A DNA stretch of 64,000 bases from Caldilineaceae bacterium (GCA_020846635.1 JADLDO010000007.1:1-64000), one strand, 5' to 3'; positions 44,432-53,072 are shown, counted from the first letter of the stretch. A program made the numbers and translations. The notes: generated by a model not told the origin, from the letters alone.

Positions 44432-45805
44432 CTATCGCACCAGCCGCCGGAAGGGTTCCTTTTTGATGTCGGCGACGAGATATTTGTCAAGGTCGCCTTC
44501 GTCGAGGGCGCGGCGGATGAGGTGACAGGCAGCGGTCGCTGCGCTTTGGGTGCGGGCAATCTCCTCCTCACCGTGGGCAAGGGTGGCTTTGAAGCTGACG
44601 AGGGTGTGGATGCCGTGGCGCGCCATCTCTTGGATAAAGAGGGTGTTGACCTTGCGCCGATCCACCCCGTCGGGCAGGGTGAGTGAGAAGTAGGGGTTGG
44701 CGGCAATACCGCTGCATGAGCCTTGCAGCCCGGCATCGGCAATGGCGCTGTTGAGCGCGGCGCGCAGGGCTTCGCCCACCTGCTGCAAATAGGCCACGCC
44801 GTTGCGCCGTTTGAGTTCGCGGATGGTGGTCAGCGCGGCAATCAAGCCAATGTTGTCACTCCAATAGGAGCTTGAGATAAACATGGTGCGCGCGGCCTCC
44901 ATGACGGCGCGCTTGCCCACGACCGCGCCCATTGGGTAGCCGTTGGACATGGCCTTTGCCACGACGGTCATGTCGGGGATCACGCCTGTGACTTCCTGCA
45001 TCCCGCCCAGGGCTGGACGCCAGCCGCAGGAAACCTCATCGAAGATCAACACCACATCATGCGCTTGGGTCAGACGGCGCACTTCCTCCAGATAGCCTTG
45101 CGGGGGTAGCTCCGAACGGGCCGGTTCCATCATCACCGCTGCCACCTGGCCGCGATGCTCCGCCAGAAGCTGCGCCAACCCGGCGGCGTCGCCATAGGCA
45201 AAGGGGATGACCGTTCCTGCCAGGGCGCGGGGAACGCCAATCGGCTCAATGCCCGCAAAGGGATATTCGCCGCTCTCCGGGTCAACGCCAAAATTGGCGG
45301 CTTGATACCAGTCATGCCAGCCATGATAGCCGCAAAAGAGAATGATGTCGCGTCCCGTTGCGCCGCGGGCGATGCGCGCCGCCACCGCACACGCCTCGCC
45401 ACCCCCTTTGGTATAGCGCACCATCTCGGCACTGGGGATGGTGGCGATCAACTCCTCGGCTAGCTCGATCTCCAAGGGGCTGTTGAGGGTGTAGATGCTG
45501 CCGCGGTCGATCTGCTCCTTGACCGCGCCATCCACTACGTCGTCGGCATGGCCCAGGATGATCGCGCCCACGGCGTTAACCCAGTCGATGTACTCGTTCT
45601 CATCCACATCGAGAAAGCGCGCGCCTTTGGCCCGTTGCGCATAGATGGGGCTGACGCCATTGGCAAATTGGTCGGCGCGACGGCTGATCAGTTGGGTCCA
45701 ACCAGGGATCAACTCGCCTGCGCGCTGGTAGAGTGCGTTGGAGTGGTCAATGGATGGAAAGGCAGGACTAGAGACGGTGGGGCTGGCTGTTTTGTCGGCA
45801 GGCAT
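44432..45805 (-). CDS. class III aminotransferase (glutamate-1-semialdehyde aminotransferase-like)
   Basis: A 457-residue PLP enzyme. Visible are TKGGGEACAVAARIARGATGRD, CGYHGWHDWY, LIFDEVSCGWRPALGG and the PLP lysine in TVVAKAMSNGYPMGAVVG. The GSA-aminotransferase branch includes many catabolic enzymes acting on amino or keto acids; its place opposite the sugar-acid genes argues against a haem role. It converges with the FAD oxidoreductase gene 28 bases away. Confidence 0.87.
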   Translation of the reverse strand: MPADKTASPTVSSPAFPSIDHSNALYQRAGELIPGWTQLISRRADQFANGVSPIYAQRAKGARFLDVDENEYIDWVNAVGAIILGHADDVVDGAVKEQIDRGSIYTLNSPLEIELAEELIATIPSAEMVRYTKGGGEACAVAARIARGATGRDIILFCGYHGWHDWYQAANFGVDPESGEYPFAGIEPIGVPRALAGTVIPFAYGDAAGLAQLLAEHRGQVAAVMMEPARSELPPQGYLEEVRRLTQAHDVVLIFDEVSCGWRPALGGMQEVTGVIPDMTVVAKAMSNGYPMGAVVGKRAVMEAARTMFISSSYWSDNIGLIAALTTIRELKRRNGVAYLQQVGEALRAALNSAIADAGLQGSCSGIAANPYFSLTLPDGVDRRKVNTLFIQEMARHGIHTLVSFKATLAHGEEEIARTQSAATAACHLIRRALDEGDLDKYLVADIKKEPFRRLVR

Positions 45806-46090
45806 AGAGTGGTGGCTCCTGGCTAGGACATGGTGTAGAGGCGTGGCAAGGCGAGTAGTTGATGCTAAGATACTTACTTTACAGTGTGTTGAATGGCGAT
45901 AGGTACATTGTACGAGGAAAGGTGAGGAGGAGCAATGTTGGGTCTATCCCAGGAAATAGGCGAATTTTTGCCACAGGGGATGGCGTGTTCTGTCATGCCT
46001 GCACCCCAGAGAGACCCCTACGGGGTGACAGCAGGGCAAGCGGCATGACAGACCGCACACCTATTTCTCAAAACTTGGGATGCACCCGTC
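45806..46090. other. intergenic region with palindromic element
   Basis: Between two minus-strand genes. It carries a nested inverted repeat at 45989-46052; no gene or clear promoter was recognised otherwise. Confidence 0.4.
45989..46052. repeat. nested inverted repeat
   Basis: TCTGTCATGCC (45989-45999) and GGCATGACAGA (46042-46052) are exact reverse complements and enclose ACCCC-TAC-GGGGT. The 64-base element could be a REP/MITE-like unit or a terminator for the aminotransferase-facing or membrane-protein transcripts. Confidence 0.5.
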
Positions 46091-47386
46091 TCATTCAAGC
46101 ATGCGATCGTCCAGTCCATATTCATGCACAAGATGGGCATTCCAAGCATCCAAAAACTCTGATACCGAATCGCCAAAGACGGTGGGGATGATCTCCTCCC
46201 ACGCGCCATAGCGAACGAGGCCAAGCAGCAGGTCGGGCACGCGATCGCGCCCATAGTGATCGACGACAAAGGTCATAAAGGATTCGGCAGCGAGATAGCG
46301 CAGGATCACTTCTTCGCGCGTGGGGCGCACAGTGGTGCGTAGGTCGGTGATATGGCTGAAGCCGATGGGCAGGAACTCCGGTGCAGCCTCGCGCAACACG
46401 GCGCTGGCCTCCACATGCCAGGGTGAAGATTGTTCTAGAATATCGTCGCGCAGCCAACCGCGCAGCCCCCACACCAGGATAGGCCAACGATAAAGATAGC
46501 GCACTGTCATGTTGGGCGCGGCGTCGCGAATGGCGCGATAGGTAAACCAGCCCATGACTTCATAGGCAAAATACTCGCTGTCGCTTTGGCTTTCGGGAAT
46601 CTGGGCCAGGAGAGGCGACGTTACTTCGAATTCGGGCATGGTAGAGGACCAACGCGTAATCGGGCGGGGAAGGACTTTGATTACCTGTATATCGTCGGGC
46701 GGGTTTGGCAGCCCCAGCGTGCGATACATCTCCACATAGGCCGCTTCGAGCTTGGGCGCTGCTGCCTCGACCGCGGGCGCGTCAAGCTCATAGTAGATAA
46801 AGTGCAAATGCCGGGTCGTTAATTCGTGCGTATCGCCCCAATGGCCGGCGGGTGGCACTGTACGCAGCCAACGCTGGTTGACGCGGCGATAGAAACGTTC
46901 TTCGCGATAGGGGTTGGTCTGCCACCACTCAAAGGCAGGCTGCTGTGTGATGACCGTGGCTTGCATAAAGCCACCGGTTTCACGGACATAGAGCAATTTC
47001 GCTTCATAGTCCGGCTGGCTCTCTACCCCGGCGCGCCAATAATCTCGCCACTCATCCACCCATCCATCATCGAGGTTGGGGTCAATCAGGCTCTCATAGA
47101 GACGGCGATCCCGGCGCTGCCAAGCCTCATTCTCCAGTGACAACGTGAAGTTGATGCCCTTTTGCGCCTCGCGCCGCTCACGTTCGCTGTGGCTGATCCC
47201 CGTGGCTGACGCAGCGGCGATGACGACCAGGAGAAGGGCCAAGCCACGCAGCACACGTATGGCGATGATCTGCTCGACGCTGCTCGGATTAGCTGGACGA
47301 CCCGCGCTGTCGGCATCCAGTGCGCGCCAGAAATCCACCCTGCTTTCTTCCAAGACCCACTCAAAGGTGATCCGCTGCTGTGCCAT
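46091..47386 (-). CDS. single-pass membrane protein with peptidase-MA-like ectodomain, unknown
   Basis: A 431-residue protein. Residues 1-40 are cytoplasmic, about 43-65 (AIRVLRGLALLLVVIAAASA) form a signal anchor, and the rest is extracytoplasmic. Residues about 75-160 look like an NTF2-type domain (LENEAWQRRDRRLYESLIDPN), and the C-terminal 250 residues resemble gluzincin-like peptidase-MA domains in secondary-structure style, but no HExxH is present (YEVMGWFTYR stands near the expected place). So a peptidase activity is doubtful. ATG at 47386 has AGGAG eight bases upstream, 31 codons inside the longest frame. Confidence 0.6.
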   Translation of the reverse strand: MAQQRITFEWVLEESRVDFWRALDADSAGRPANPSSVEQIIAIRVLRGLALLLVVIAAASATGISHSERERREAQKGINFTLSLENEAWQRRDRRLYESLIDPNLDDGWVDEWRDYWRAGVESQPDYEAKLLYVRETGGFMQATVITQQPAFEWWQTNPYREERFYRRVNQRWLRTVPPAGHWGDTHELTTRHLHFIYYELDAPAVEAAAPKLEAAYVEMYRTLGLPNPPDDIQVIKVLPRPITRWSSTMPEFEVTSPLLAQIPESQSDSEYFAYEVMGWFTYRAIRDAAPNMTVRYLYRWPILVWGLRGWLRDDILEQSSPWHVEASAVLREAAPEFLPIGFSHITDLRTTVRPTREEVILRYLAAESFMTFVVDHYGRDRVPDLLLGLVRYGAWEEIIPTVFGDSVSEFLDAWNAHLVHEYGLDDRMLE

Positions 47387-47745
47387 GAGGCCTGCTCCTG
47401 TGGGCACGACCATGCAGCAAGGGGCGCATGGTGATCCGCACTGTCGCAATCTGCACTGTGACCATCTGTCCTGTAACAACCTGAATCGAGGTCGGGGTCT
47501 GCGCTGGCCTGACGCTTAGAATGACGGTTTACAAAATCGGATGCTGTGCGCCACGTTCCATTGTCCCAACGAACAATGGTAGCTTTCGAGGTATATCTTC
47601 GAACGCACCTATTTTAATCGCTATATCGTCATGATCACAAGAGCTAACCTTCAAGATAAAAGTCCTGGTTGCCTACATCAAATTCATGTGGGTTAGCGTG
47701 ATCTTCGTCGTTCCCCCGTGGTTCTGCGAAAGGAAAAAATTGAAT
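47387..47745. other. divergent intergenic region before the LysM gene
   Basis: Contains CCATTGT-N8-ACAATGG at 47558-47579, a possible operator. The stretch 47410-47480 has loosely repeated CTGT/CTGCACTGT words. No gene was accepted here. Confidence 0.4.
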
Positions 47746-48558
47746 ATGTCTAGGATGGCACAATTTCGTCTCAGTATAGGGGCGATCCTCATTGTAATGC
47801 TAGGGTTCGCCTGGATTCCTCAAGCCGTGAGCGCGTCCGAAGGGGAGCCGCAGGACGGCCCGTCGGGTCCAACTGCGTCCCAATATGGGCCTGGTAATGG
47901 TTACGATGATGGGTACAGCGGTGATCGCAATAGTGACTACAACAATGACTATGGTAATGATTACGGTGGTGGGTACAACGATGAGCGCAGTAGCGACTAC
48001 AACAACGAGCGCGACGGTGGGTACAGCGATGAATACAATGGCGGGTACAACAACGAGCGCGATGGTGGGTACAATGGCGTAAATAGTCGATCCGGTGTCT
48101 GTTCGTCTATTCATACAGTGGGGCTTGGGGAAAATCTCTCTAGGATCGCTGAGCAATATGGGGTGAGTGTAGATGATTTGGCATCGGAGAATCATCTGGA
48201 CGATACGAATCTCATCTATGAAAATCAAGCGCTTTGCATCCCGATCTATGGATCCGGCCCTTCTTCCGGCAGCCGAAACGACGGATACAACAGCCCGGAT
48301 CGCTCTGGCGGATACGACAATCAGGACAACGGGTATGGCAATCAGGGCGGCTATGGGCGACCCGGTGAGAGCTATGACCCAAGCCTTCGCTACGGCGACC
48401 AAAGCAATGGCTATGGCGAGCAGAGCAATGGTTATGGCGAGCAGAGCAATCGCTATGGCGACCAGGGCAACAGCTATGGAAACCAAAGCAATAGCTATGG
48501 CGATCGGGACAATGGCGATGAGCTACAGCCAGGCCAATCGCGCTGGAGTTCGGACTAA
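47746..48558 (+). CDS. secreted LysM protein with Tyr/Asn/Gly/Ser-rich repeats
   Basis: A 270-residue protein: signal peptide (about 1-32, ending VSASEG), a low-complexity region of YNNERDGGY-type repeats (about 45-115), one LysM domain (about 118-168; VGLGENLSRIAEQYGVSVDDLASENHL, ending in NQALCIPIYG, with two Cys that may pair), and a second region of near-heptad GYGEQSN/RYGDQGN/SYGNQSN repeats (about 190-262). LysM binds peptidoglycan or chitin-like glycans, so the aromatic, polar repeats are displayed at the wall. The DNA of the second region is itself repetitive. AAAGGA is about ten bases before the ATG at 47746. Confidence 0.8.
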   Translation: MSRMAQFRLSIGAILIVMLGFAWIPQAVSASEGEPQDGPSGPTASQYGPGNGYDDGYSGDRNSDYNNDYGNDYGGGYNDERSSDYNNERDGGYSDEYNGGYNNERDGGYNGVNSRSGVCSSIHTVGLGENLSRIAEQYGVSVDDLASENHLDDTNLIYENQALCIPIYGSGPSSGSRNDGYNSPDRSGGYDNQDNGYGNQGGYGRPGESYDPSLRYGDQSNGYGEQSNGYGEQSNRYGDQGNSYGNQSNSYGDRDNGDELQPGQSRWSSD

Positions 48559-48651
48559 GGCATCGCTGCCGAAATTCCTCTGCTGCGAATAAAACAGTCA
48601 TTTGAGGATCACCGGCTGGTGCCAACCGGCGCAGCCACACAAAGCCTACTC

Positions 48652-48688
48652 AAAAAAGAGACCTTTCCAGGTTGGAAGGTCTCTTTTT
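48652..48688. terminator. bidirectional intrinsic terminator
   Basis: AAAAAGAGACCTTTCC and GGAAGGTCTCTTTTT form a GC-core stem with A-run and T-run flanks, between the convergent LysM (+) and AraC-Ogt (-) genes. Confidence 0.85.
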
Positions 48689-48742
48689 GTTTGAATTGAA
48701 ACTGCGGTCGCCGCTGTCGATTGTTGGCGGGTGATGTGTCAG

Positions 48743-49744
48743 CTAGGCACTGGCGACCTCACCCTCGCGCATCCTGTGTGCGGCTTCCCAGCCGATGAGC
48801 GCGCGTTTGCGTGTGGCTCCCCAGCGATAGTCACTCACAAGCCCACCCTGGCGAATCACGCGGTGGCAGGGAATCAGGTAGGCGACGGAGTTGGCCCCGA
48901 TCGCGCTGCCCACAGCGCGCATGGCCTTTGGGCTCTCGATGGCGCGCGCAATATCCGCATAGGTGCAGACAGCACCCAGTGGGAGGCGCAGCAGGGCTTC
49001 CCAGACTTTGATCTGGAAGTTAGTGCCTTTGACCAGGATACGCAAGGGGGGCAGATCGTTGTCTTGCCCGGTCGCTGGCCCATTCTCCTGGGTAGTAGGC
49101 TGGGGCGCAAAAATGCGCTCGATCAGCGGCGCAGTTGCGTCGGGGTCAACTGTAATGGTCGCGGCCTTCCAACTCTTGTGAAGCTCGTCGATTGCCTGTT
49201 CCCACGAATGATCGGGGTCAAGGAAATTGAGCGCCACGATGCCGCGCGGGGTCGTGGCAAGCAAGCAGTCGCCAAAGGGGGTGCTGTGCCGCCCCACGCT
49301 GATTTTGAGTCCGGCCCCCTGGCTTTTGTACTCGCCGGGAGTCACCGCTTCCAGTGTGACAAAAAGGTCATGCAGCCGCCCCGGCCCAGAGAGTCCCGCA
49401 TCATAGGCCGCATCCAGAACGCTTTGCGCGGCCAACAGGCTCGCCTTCGCATAATCTACGGTCAAGAATTGGAGAAAGCGTTTGGGGCTGATGCCCGCCC
49501 AACGGCTAAAGACACGCTGGAGGTGGAAGGGGCTTATATTCAGCCGCACCGCTAGATCGTCGAGGCTGGGCTGTTCTTGAAAGTTCTGGCCCAGATAGTG
49601 GATCGCTTGGGCAACCAGCGCATAGTCTGTCGATTCGGTCTGTCTTGCGTCCAGCATATCGGCGGATCGTATTTCAGTCGGGATTGTTCGTAAATTCACC
49701 ACGTTTCTCCTGATCTCTCCTCGTACTCTCCTTGTATCCATCAT
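48743..49744 (-). CDS. AraC-type regulator fused to O6-methylguanine-DNA methyltransferase
   Basis: A 333-residue protein. Residues about 40-140 are an AraC HTH domain (PSLDDLAVRLNISPFHLQRVFSRWAGISPKRFLQF), about 145-330 an Ada/Ogt-type methyltransferase with the active site IPCHRVI and the preceding GSAIGANSVAYL. E. coli Ada has an extra N-terminal Zn domain that senses methyl phosphotriesters; it is absent here, so this protein may repair O6-methylguanine and regulate by another cue. The start is the first of two ATG codons next to a CAATGGGTCCATTG palindrome (49749-49762). Confidence 0.88.
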   Translation of the reverse strand: MMDTRRVRGEIRRNVVNLRTIPTEIRSADMLDARQTESTDYALVAQAIHYLGQNFQEQPSLDDLAVRLNISPFHLQRVFSRWAGISPKRFLQFLTVDYAKASLLAAQSVLDAAYDAGLSGPGRLHDLFVTLEAVTPGEYKSQGAGLKISVGRHSTPFGDCLLATTPRGIVALNFLDPDHSWEQAIDELHKSWKAATITVDPDATAPLIERIFAPQPTTQENGPATGQDNDLPPLRILVKGTNFQIKVWEALLRLPLGAVCTYADIARAIESPKAMRAVGSAIGANSVAYLIPCHRVIRQGGLVSDYRWGATRKRALIGWEAAHRMREGEVASA

Positions 49745-49748
49745 ACCT

Positions 49749-49762
49749 CAATGGGTCCATTG
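49749..49762. promoter_or_regulatory. palindrome at the AraC-Ogt start
   Basis: CAATGG-GT-CCATTG is a perfect 6-2-6 inverted repeat five bases upstream of the AraC-Ogt start, in the divergent region shared with the dipeptidase gene. It could be the autoregulatory site. Confidence 0.35.
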
Positions 49763-49906
49763 TAGACCATGCCGCGGGTGATTGCCACCCGATTCTTGCG
49801 CGTCGCCTTGCGCCTGGTTTATGCTGGTGCTACTTCCATACGTACGGATACAATTCACCATGTAGTGTCACCATTCACTATCACCATGTACCCTAAAGGA
49901 TTCACT

Positions 49907-51007
49907 ATGTCTGACGTCCTTCCCATGATTCAGAATATTCCAATTTTTGACGGTCACAACGATACACTGCTCGCTCTGCACTCGCCTGCGTTTAGTGACG
50001 GTCATGTGCGCGGCTTTTTTGAGGCGAGCGAGTACGGTCATATTGACCTGCCGCGGGCGCGGGCGGGCGGTATGGGAGGTGGCTTCTTTGCCATCTTCAC
50101 CCCGTCTCCCCGTCATCACGACGCGCCCATGCCAGGGGTCACAGGCAGCGCGCCCAGCGCGAGCTACGCCATTCCCATTGCGGCGGAGGTTGACCAGACT
50201 ACCGCGCTCAAGCTGACCGTGGACCTTGCTGCCACTCTTTTCCGGCTGGAGCGGGAAGGACAGGGCGCGCTCAAGGTAGTACGCAACGTTGCGGAGATGG
50301 CGCACTGTTTGGCGGATGGTACCTTTGCGATGATCTTCCACATTGAAGGGGCTGAAGCGATTGACCCCGAACTCAATGCGCTGGAGGTACTCTATCAGGC
50401 GGGGCTGCGTTCTTTGGGGATTACCTGGAGCCGTCCCAATATCTTTGCCTCCGGCGTGCCCTTTGCCTTCCCCTCGTCGCCCGACACCGGGCCTGGTCTC
50501 ACCGATGCAGGCAAGGCATTGGTACGCGCGTGCAACGAACTGGGCATCTTGATCGATCTTTCGCATCTCAATGAAAAGGGCTTTTGGGATGTGGCAAAGC
50601 TTTCTTTGGCGCCGCTGGTGGCAACGCACTCCGGCGCACACGCGCTCTGTGCCTCGGCGCGCAATCTCACCGATCGCCAGCTAGACGCGATCCGCGACTC
50701 GGATGGGATCGTGGGGGTGAACTTTCATGTAGGTTTCTTGCGTGAAGATGGCAAACGAGACGCAGCGACAACGCCGCTGACCGAGATCGTGCGTCACCTC
50801 GACTACATGGTGGAGCGCATGGGCATTGACCATGTAGCGCTGGGGTCAGATTTTGACGGTGCGACGATGCCGGGGGACCTGCGCGACGTGGCGGGGCTGC
50901 CCAAGTTGATGGAAGCATTGGCCGCGGCGGGCTATGATGAGTCATCGCAGCGGCAGATTGCCTATGGCAACTGGCTGCGCGTCTTGGGGAAGATTTGGAA
51001 AGCATAG
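49907..51007 (+). CDS. M19 membrane dipeptidase-like protein
   Basis: A 366-residue peptidase M19 (renal dipeptidase) TIM barrel. Metal ligands are seen in DGHNDT (His, Asp), FHIEGAEA (bridging Glu), VATHSGAHALC (His) and GSDFDG (Asp). These zinc enzymes cleave dipeptides, including D-amino acid dipeptides. No signal peptide, so cytoplasmic. ATG at 49907 follows AAAGGA at six bases; the longest frame starts 46 codons earlier without a site. Confidence 0.9.
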   Translation: MSDVLPMIQNIPIFDGHNDTLLALHSPAFSDGHVRGFFEASEYGHIDLPRARAGGMGGGFFAIFTPSPRHHDAPMPGVTGSAPSASYAIPIAAEVDQTTALKLTVDLAATLFRLEREGQGALKVVRNVAEMAHCLADGTFAMIFHIEGAEAIDPELNALEVLYQAGLRSLGITWSRPNIFASGVPFAFPSSPDTGPGLTDAGKALVRACNELGILIDLSHLNEKGFWDVAKLSLAPLVATHSGAHALCASARNLTDRQLDAIRDSDGIVGVNFHVGFLREDGKRDAATTPLTEIVRHLDYMVERMGIDHVALGSDFDGATMPGDLRDVAGLPKLMEALAAAGYDESSQRQIAYGNWLRVLGKIWKA

Positions 51008-51083
51008 AGAATTCCACGCAGAGTCGCAGAGGAGAGAGTTTCTTTTACAGAACTATGGTTTTCTGGACAGGTTTTAGATTGGC

Positions 51084-51578
51084 ATGATGAACAAACAACC
51101 CAATAGTGATAACTGCTTTATCTGTGGCGTTCAGAATGTGGCGGGCGCACAGGTTGCCTTTTATGAAGTGGCTGCGGAGGATGGCACGCCGGAACTCTTG
51201 GCGCGCTTCACGGGTCGCGAGGTCCATCAAGGCTATCCGGGGCGCATGCATGGCGGGGTAGCATCGGGCATCCTGGATGAGGTGATGTCGCGCTGTATCG
51301 CCTATGGTGAGGACGCGCTCAATCCGCCTGTGTGGGGGGTGACGGTCGAGATGGCGCTGCGCTATCATGCGCCGGTTCCGCTGGGCGTGGAGTTGAGCGC
51401 ACGCGGGCGGATCACGCGTGACCGCAGCCGCACTGCCGAGGCCAGCGCCGAGATCTATTTGCCCGATGGTACGGTGGCAGTCAGCGCCACAGGCAAATTT
51501 ATCAAGCTGCCGCTGGATCAGATTGCCGAAGGGGCGACGGATGCCCTGGGCTGGCAAGTCTACGCGGACGCGCCGTAG
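51084..51578 (+). CDS. PaaI-type hotdog thioesterase
   Basis: A 164-residue 4HBT-fold protein with the PGRMHGGVASGILDEVMS segment, which contains the catalytic Asp/Glu helix of PaaI-like thioesterases. The N-terminal NCFICGVQN is common in this subgroup. It would hydrolyse an acyl-CoA; the acyl group is unknown. It lies 76 bases after the dipeptidase. Confidence 0.85.
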   Translation: MMNKQPNSDNCFICGVQNVAGAQVAFYEVAAEDGTPELLARFTGREVHQGYPGRMHGGVASGILDEVMSRCIAYGEDALNPPVWGVTVEMALRYHAPVPLGVELSARGRITRDRSRTAEASAEIYLPDGTVAVSATGKFIKLPLDQIAEGATDALGWQVYADAP

Positions 51579-51600
51579 GCAAGGCGGCGGCAAATGGTGG

Positions 51601-51762
51601 GTGACGGGTGGCCCTGTGACGGATGTGAAGCAGTGCAAAAAAGGCGGCTGGCAAGAAATGGGCTTCAAGAATCAGGGCGAATGTGTGGCATACTATGCTA
51701 GAGAGTTCACCCCTTCCGGTTTTGGATGGAGTCTCGATTGGAATGACCGTGATGGTCGCTAG
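51601..51762 (+). pseudogene. orphan C-terminal Cys-motif fragment
   Basis: A 53-codon frame from GTG contains CKKGGWQEMGFKNQGECV, a short C-terminal motif (C-K-x-G-G-W-x(3)-G-F-K-N-Q-G-x-C-V) that I know from the ends of secreted Gram-positive and Chloroflexota proteins. No signal peptide or longer partner is in the same frame, and no ribosome site is seen. It is probably the tail of a decayed gene, less likely a genuine micropeptide. Confidence 0.4.
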
Positions 51763-51841
51763 GATGGCGATAGACGTTAGGCCCGCAGCAAAGTTTGAAT
51801 CCACCTCACTCCCTTTTGCCTAGAATGGAAGCCGCAACCCC

Positions 51842-52999
51842 ATGTCCGCACTTACCTTTACCAAGTTTCGTGTTTGGCAAGTCGTCGTTCCTGCCCGCCA
51901 GGACATTATTACTGCCCCACCCACCAAAGGCTTTCTCTATCGGGATAACCTGAGTTGGCCCGAAGTCCCTGTCCATTTGATCGAAGGTACGACTTCAGAG
52001 GGCTTTACCGCAGTGGGTGAGGCCGACCGCGGTACGCCACAGGCGACCGTCGAGGCGACCCTGCGCGATCTGCTGGGGCGCAATTTGCTCGAAATGTCTC
52101 CCGCCACGGTGTGGATGGTGCCGCGTGAGGCGAGTGTCCTGCCCTTGAGCTATCCAACCTGGTCATGGCAAGCGGCAGAGGGCAAGCACTATTTTACGCT
52201 CGAATCGCTCTGGTTCGATGCCGTGGGCAAGGCGTCGGGGCTGCCCGCACACCGGCTGATGGGCGGCGCGGTGCGCGATGTGGTGGCTGCCGATTTTTGG
52301 GCCAACCGGCCCGCCACGGCGACATTGGGCGCGCTGGTGAAGGAAGCACAGGAGCGCGGGCTGCGCGGCATCAAGATGAAGTGCGACAGCACCGGCGACA
52401 TGGTCAAGGCGGTCTTGGCAGTGGCTCCCGATGTCTCCCCGGATTTTCGCTTTACCATCGACCCGATGTATGCATGGCGCTCGATGCGCGAGAGTGCGCG
52501 CTTTTTTGAGCAGCTTGCCAAGCTTGAACAGCCGGTGCAGATCGAAGACCCCTTCCCGGTCACGGTCGAAGACGACTGGCGGCGCGCCCGCGAAATTGGC
52601 CCGATGACCATTATCTGCCACCCGCGCGGCTCAACCTTGTTCCGCCATGCCTTGCGTGAGGAACTTGCCGACGGCTATAACTTGGGGGGTGGTTCAGCCA
52701 TCGAGTTTATTCAGATGGCGCAGATTGCCGAGTTTGCCTCTAAGGATTGTTGGCATGGCAGCTCGATTGAGATGGGCGTCTTGCAGCATTTGCGGCTGCA
52801 CGCCTCTGCCTGTGCGCGCAACTGCCTCCTTGCCAGCGACCTGTGCAGCGAGTGGGTGCGCGAGCATACGCTGGTCAAACAGCGCATGGAGTATCGCGAT
52901 GGCGGCGCGGTCGTGCCCAACCACCCAGGGCTGGGCGTGGAGTTGGATCACGAGGTCATCCAGAAGTACGCGCGTAAGGAGTTTGAGATCGCGGCGTAG
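51842..52999 (+). CDS. mandelate racemase/enolase superfamily protein lacking a canonical third metal ligand
   Basis: A 385-residue enolase-superfamily protein with an N-terminal capping domain and a TIM barrel. A KxK base motif is seen at K178-M-K180, the first two metal ligands at D207 (IDPMYAW) and E235 (IEDPFP), but the place of the third acidic ligand reads TIICHPRGS (about 256-264), with His260 instead. The C-terminal GSSIEMGV is normal. It may dehydrate or epimerise a sugar acid, or have altered chemistry. The ribosome site is weak. Confidence 0.82.
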   Translation: MSALTFTKFRVWQVVVPARQDIITAPPTKGFLYRDNLSWPEVPVHLIEGTTSEGFTAVGEADRGTPQATVEATLRDLLGRNLLEMSPATVWMVPREASVLPLSYPTWSWQAAEGKHYFTLESLWFDAVGKASGLPAHRLMGGAVRDVVAADFWANRPATATLGALVKEAQERGLRGIKMKCDSTGDMVKAVLAVAPDVSPDFRFTIDPMYAWRSMRESARFFEQLAKLEQPVQIEDPFPVTVEDDWRRAREIGPMTIICHPRGSTLFRHALREELADGYNLGGGSAIEFIQMAQIAEFASKDCWHGSSIEMGVLQHLRLHASACARNCLLASDLCSEWVREHTLVKQRMEYRDGGAVVPNHPGLGVELDHEVIQKYARKEFEIAA

Positions 53000-53012
53000 G
53001 GCCGGGAGGAGA

Positions 53013-53057
53013 GTGACGATTGAGGGACACTCACACGGAGTGTCCCTCAATCGTCAC
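53013..53057. terminator. perfect 20-bp hairpin between convergent genes
   Basis: The 20 bases from 53013 to 53032 are the exact reverse complement of 53038-53057, with loop ACACG. It lies 14 bases after the enolase-like stop (+) and 16 bases before the cupin stop (-), and probably serves as a bidirectional end for both transcripts. No U-tract. Confidence 0.65.
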
Positions 53058-53072
53058 TGCGGTTTCACCCTG

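Noticed and set aside
47800-48486. 228-codon minus-strand frame rich in Val/Ile/Ala
   Set aside because: Antisense of the repeat-rich LysM gene; its hydrophobicity follows from the repeat codons.
48400-48520. Regular DNA repeats resembling a CRISPR array
   Set aside because: Units are 21-27 bases in coding phase without unique spacers; they encode GYGEQSN-type peptide repeats.
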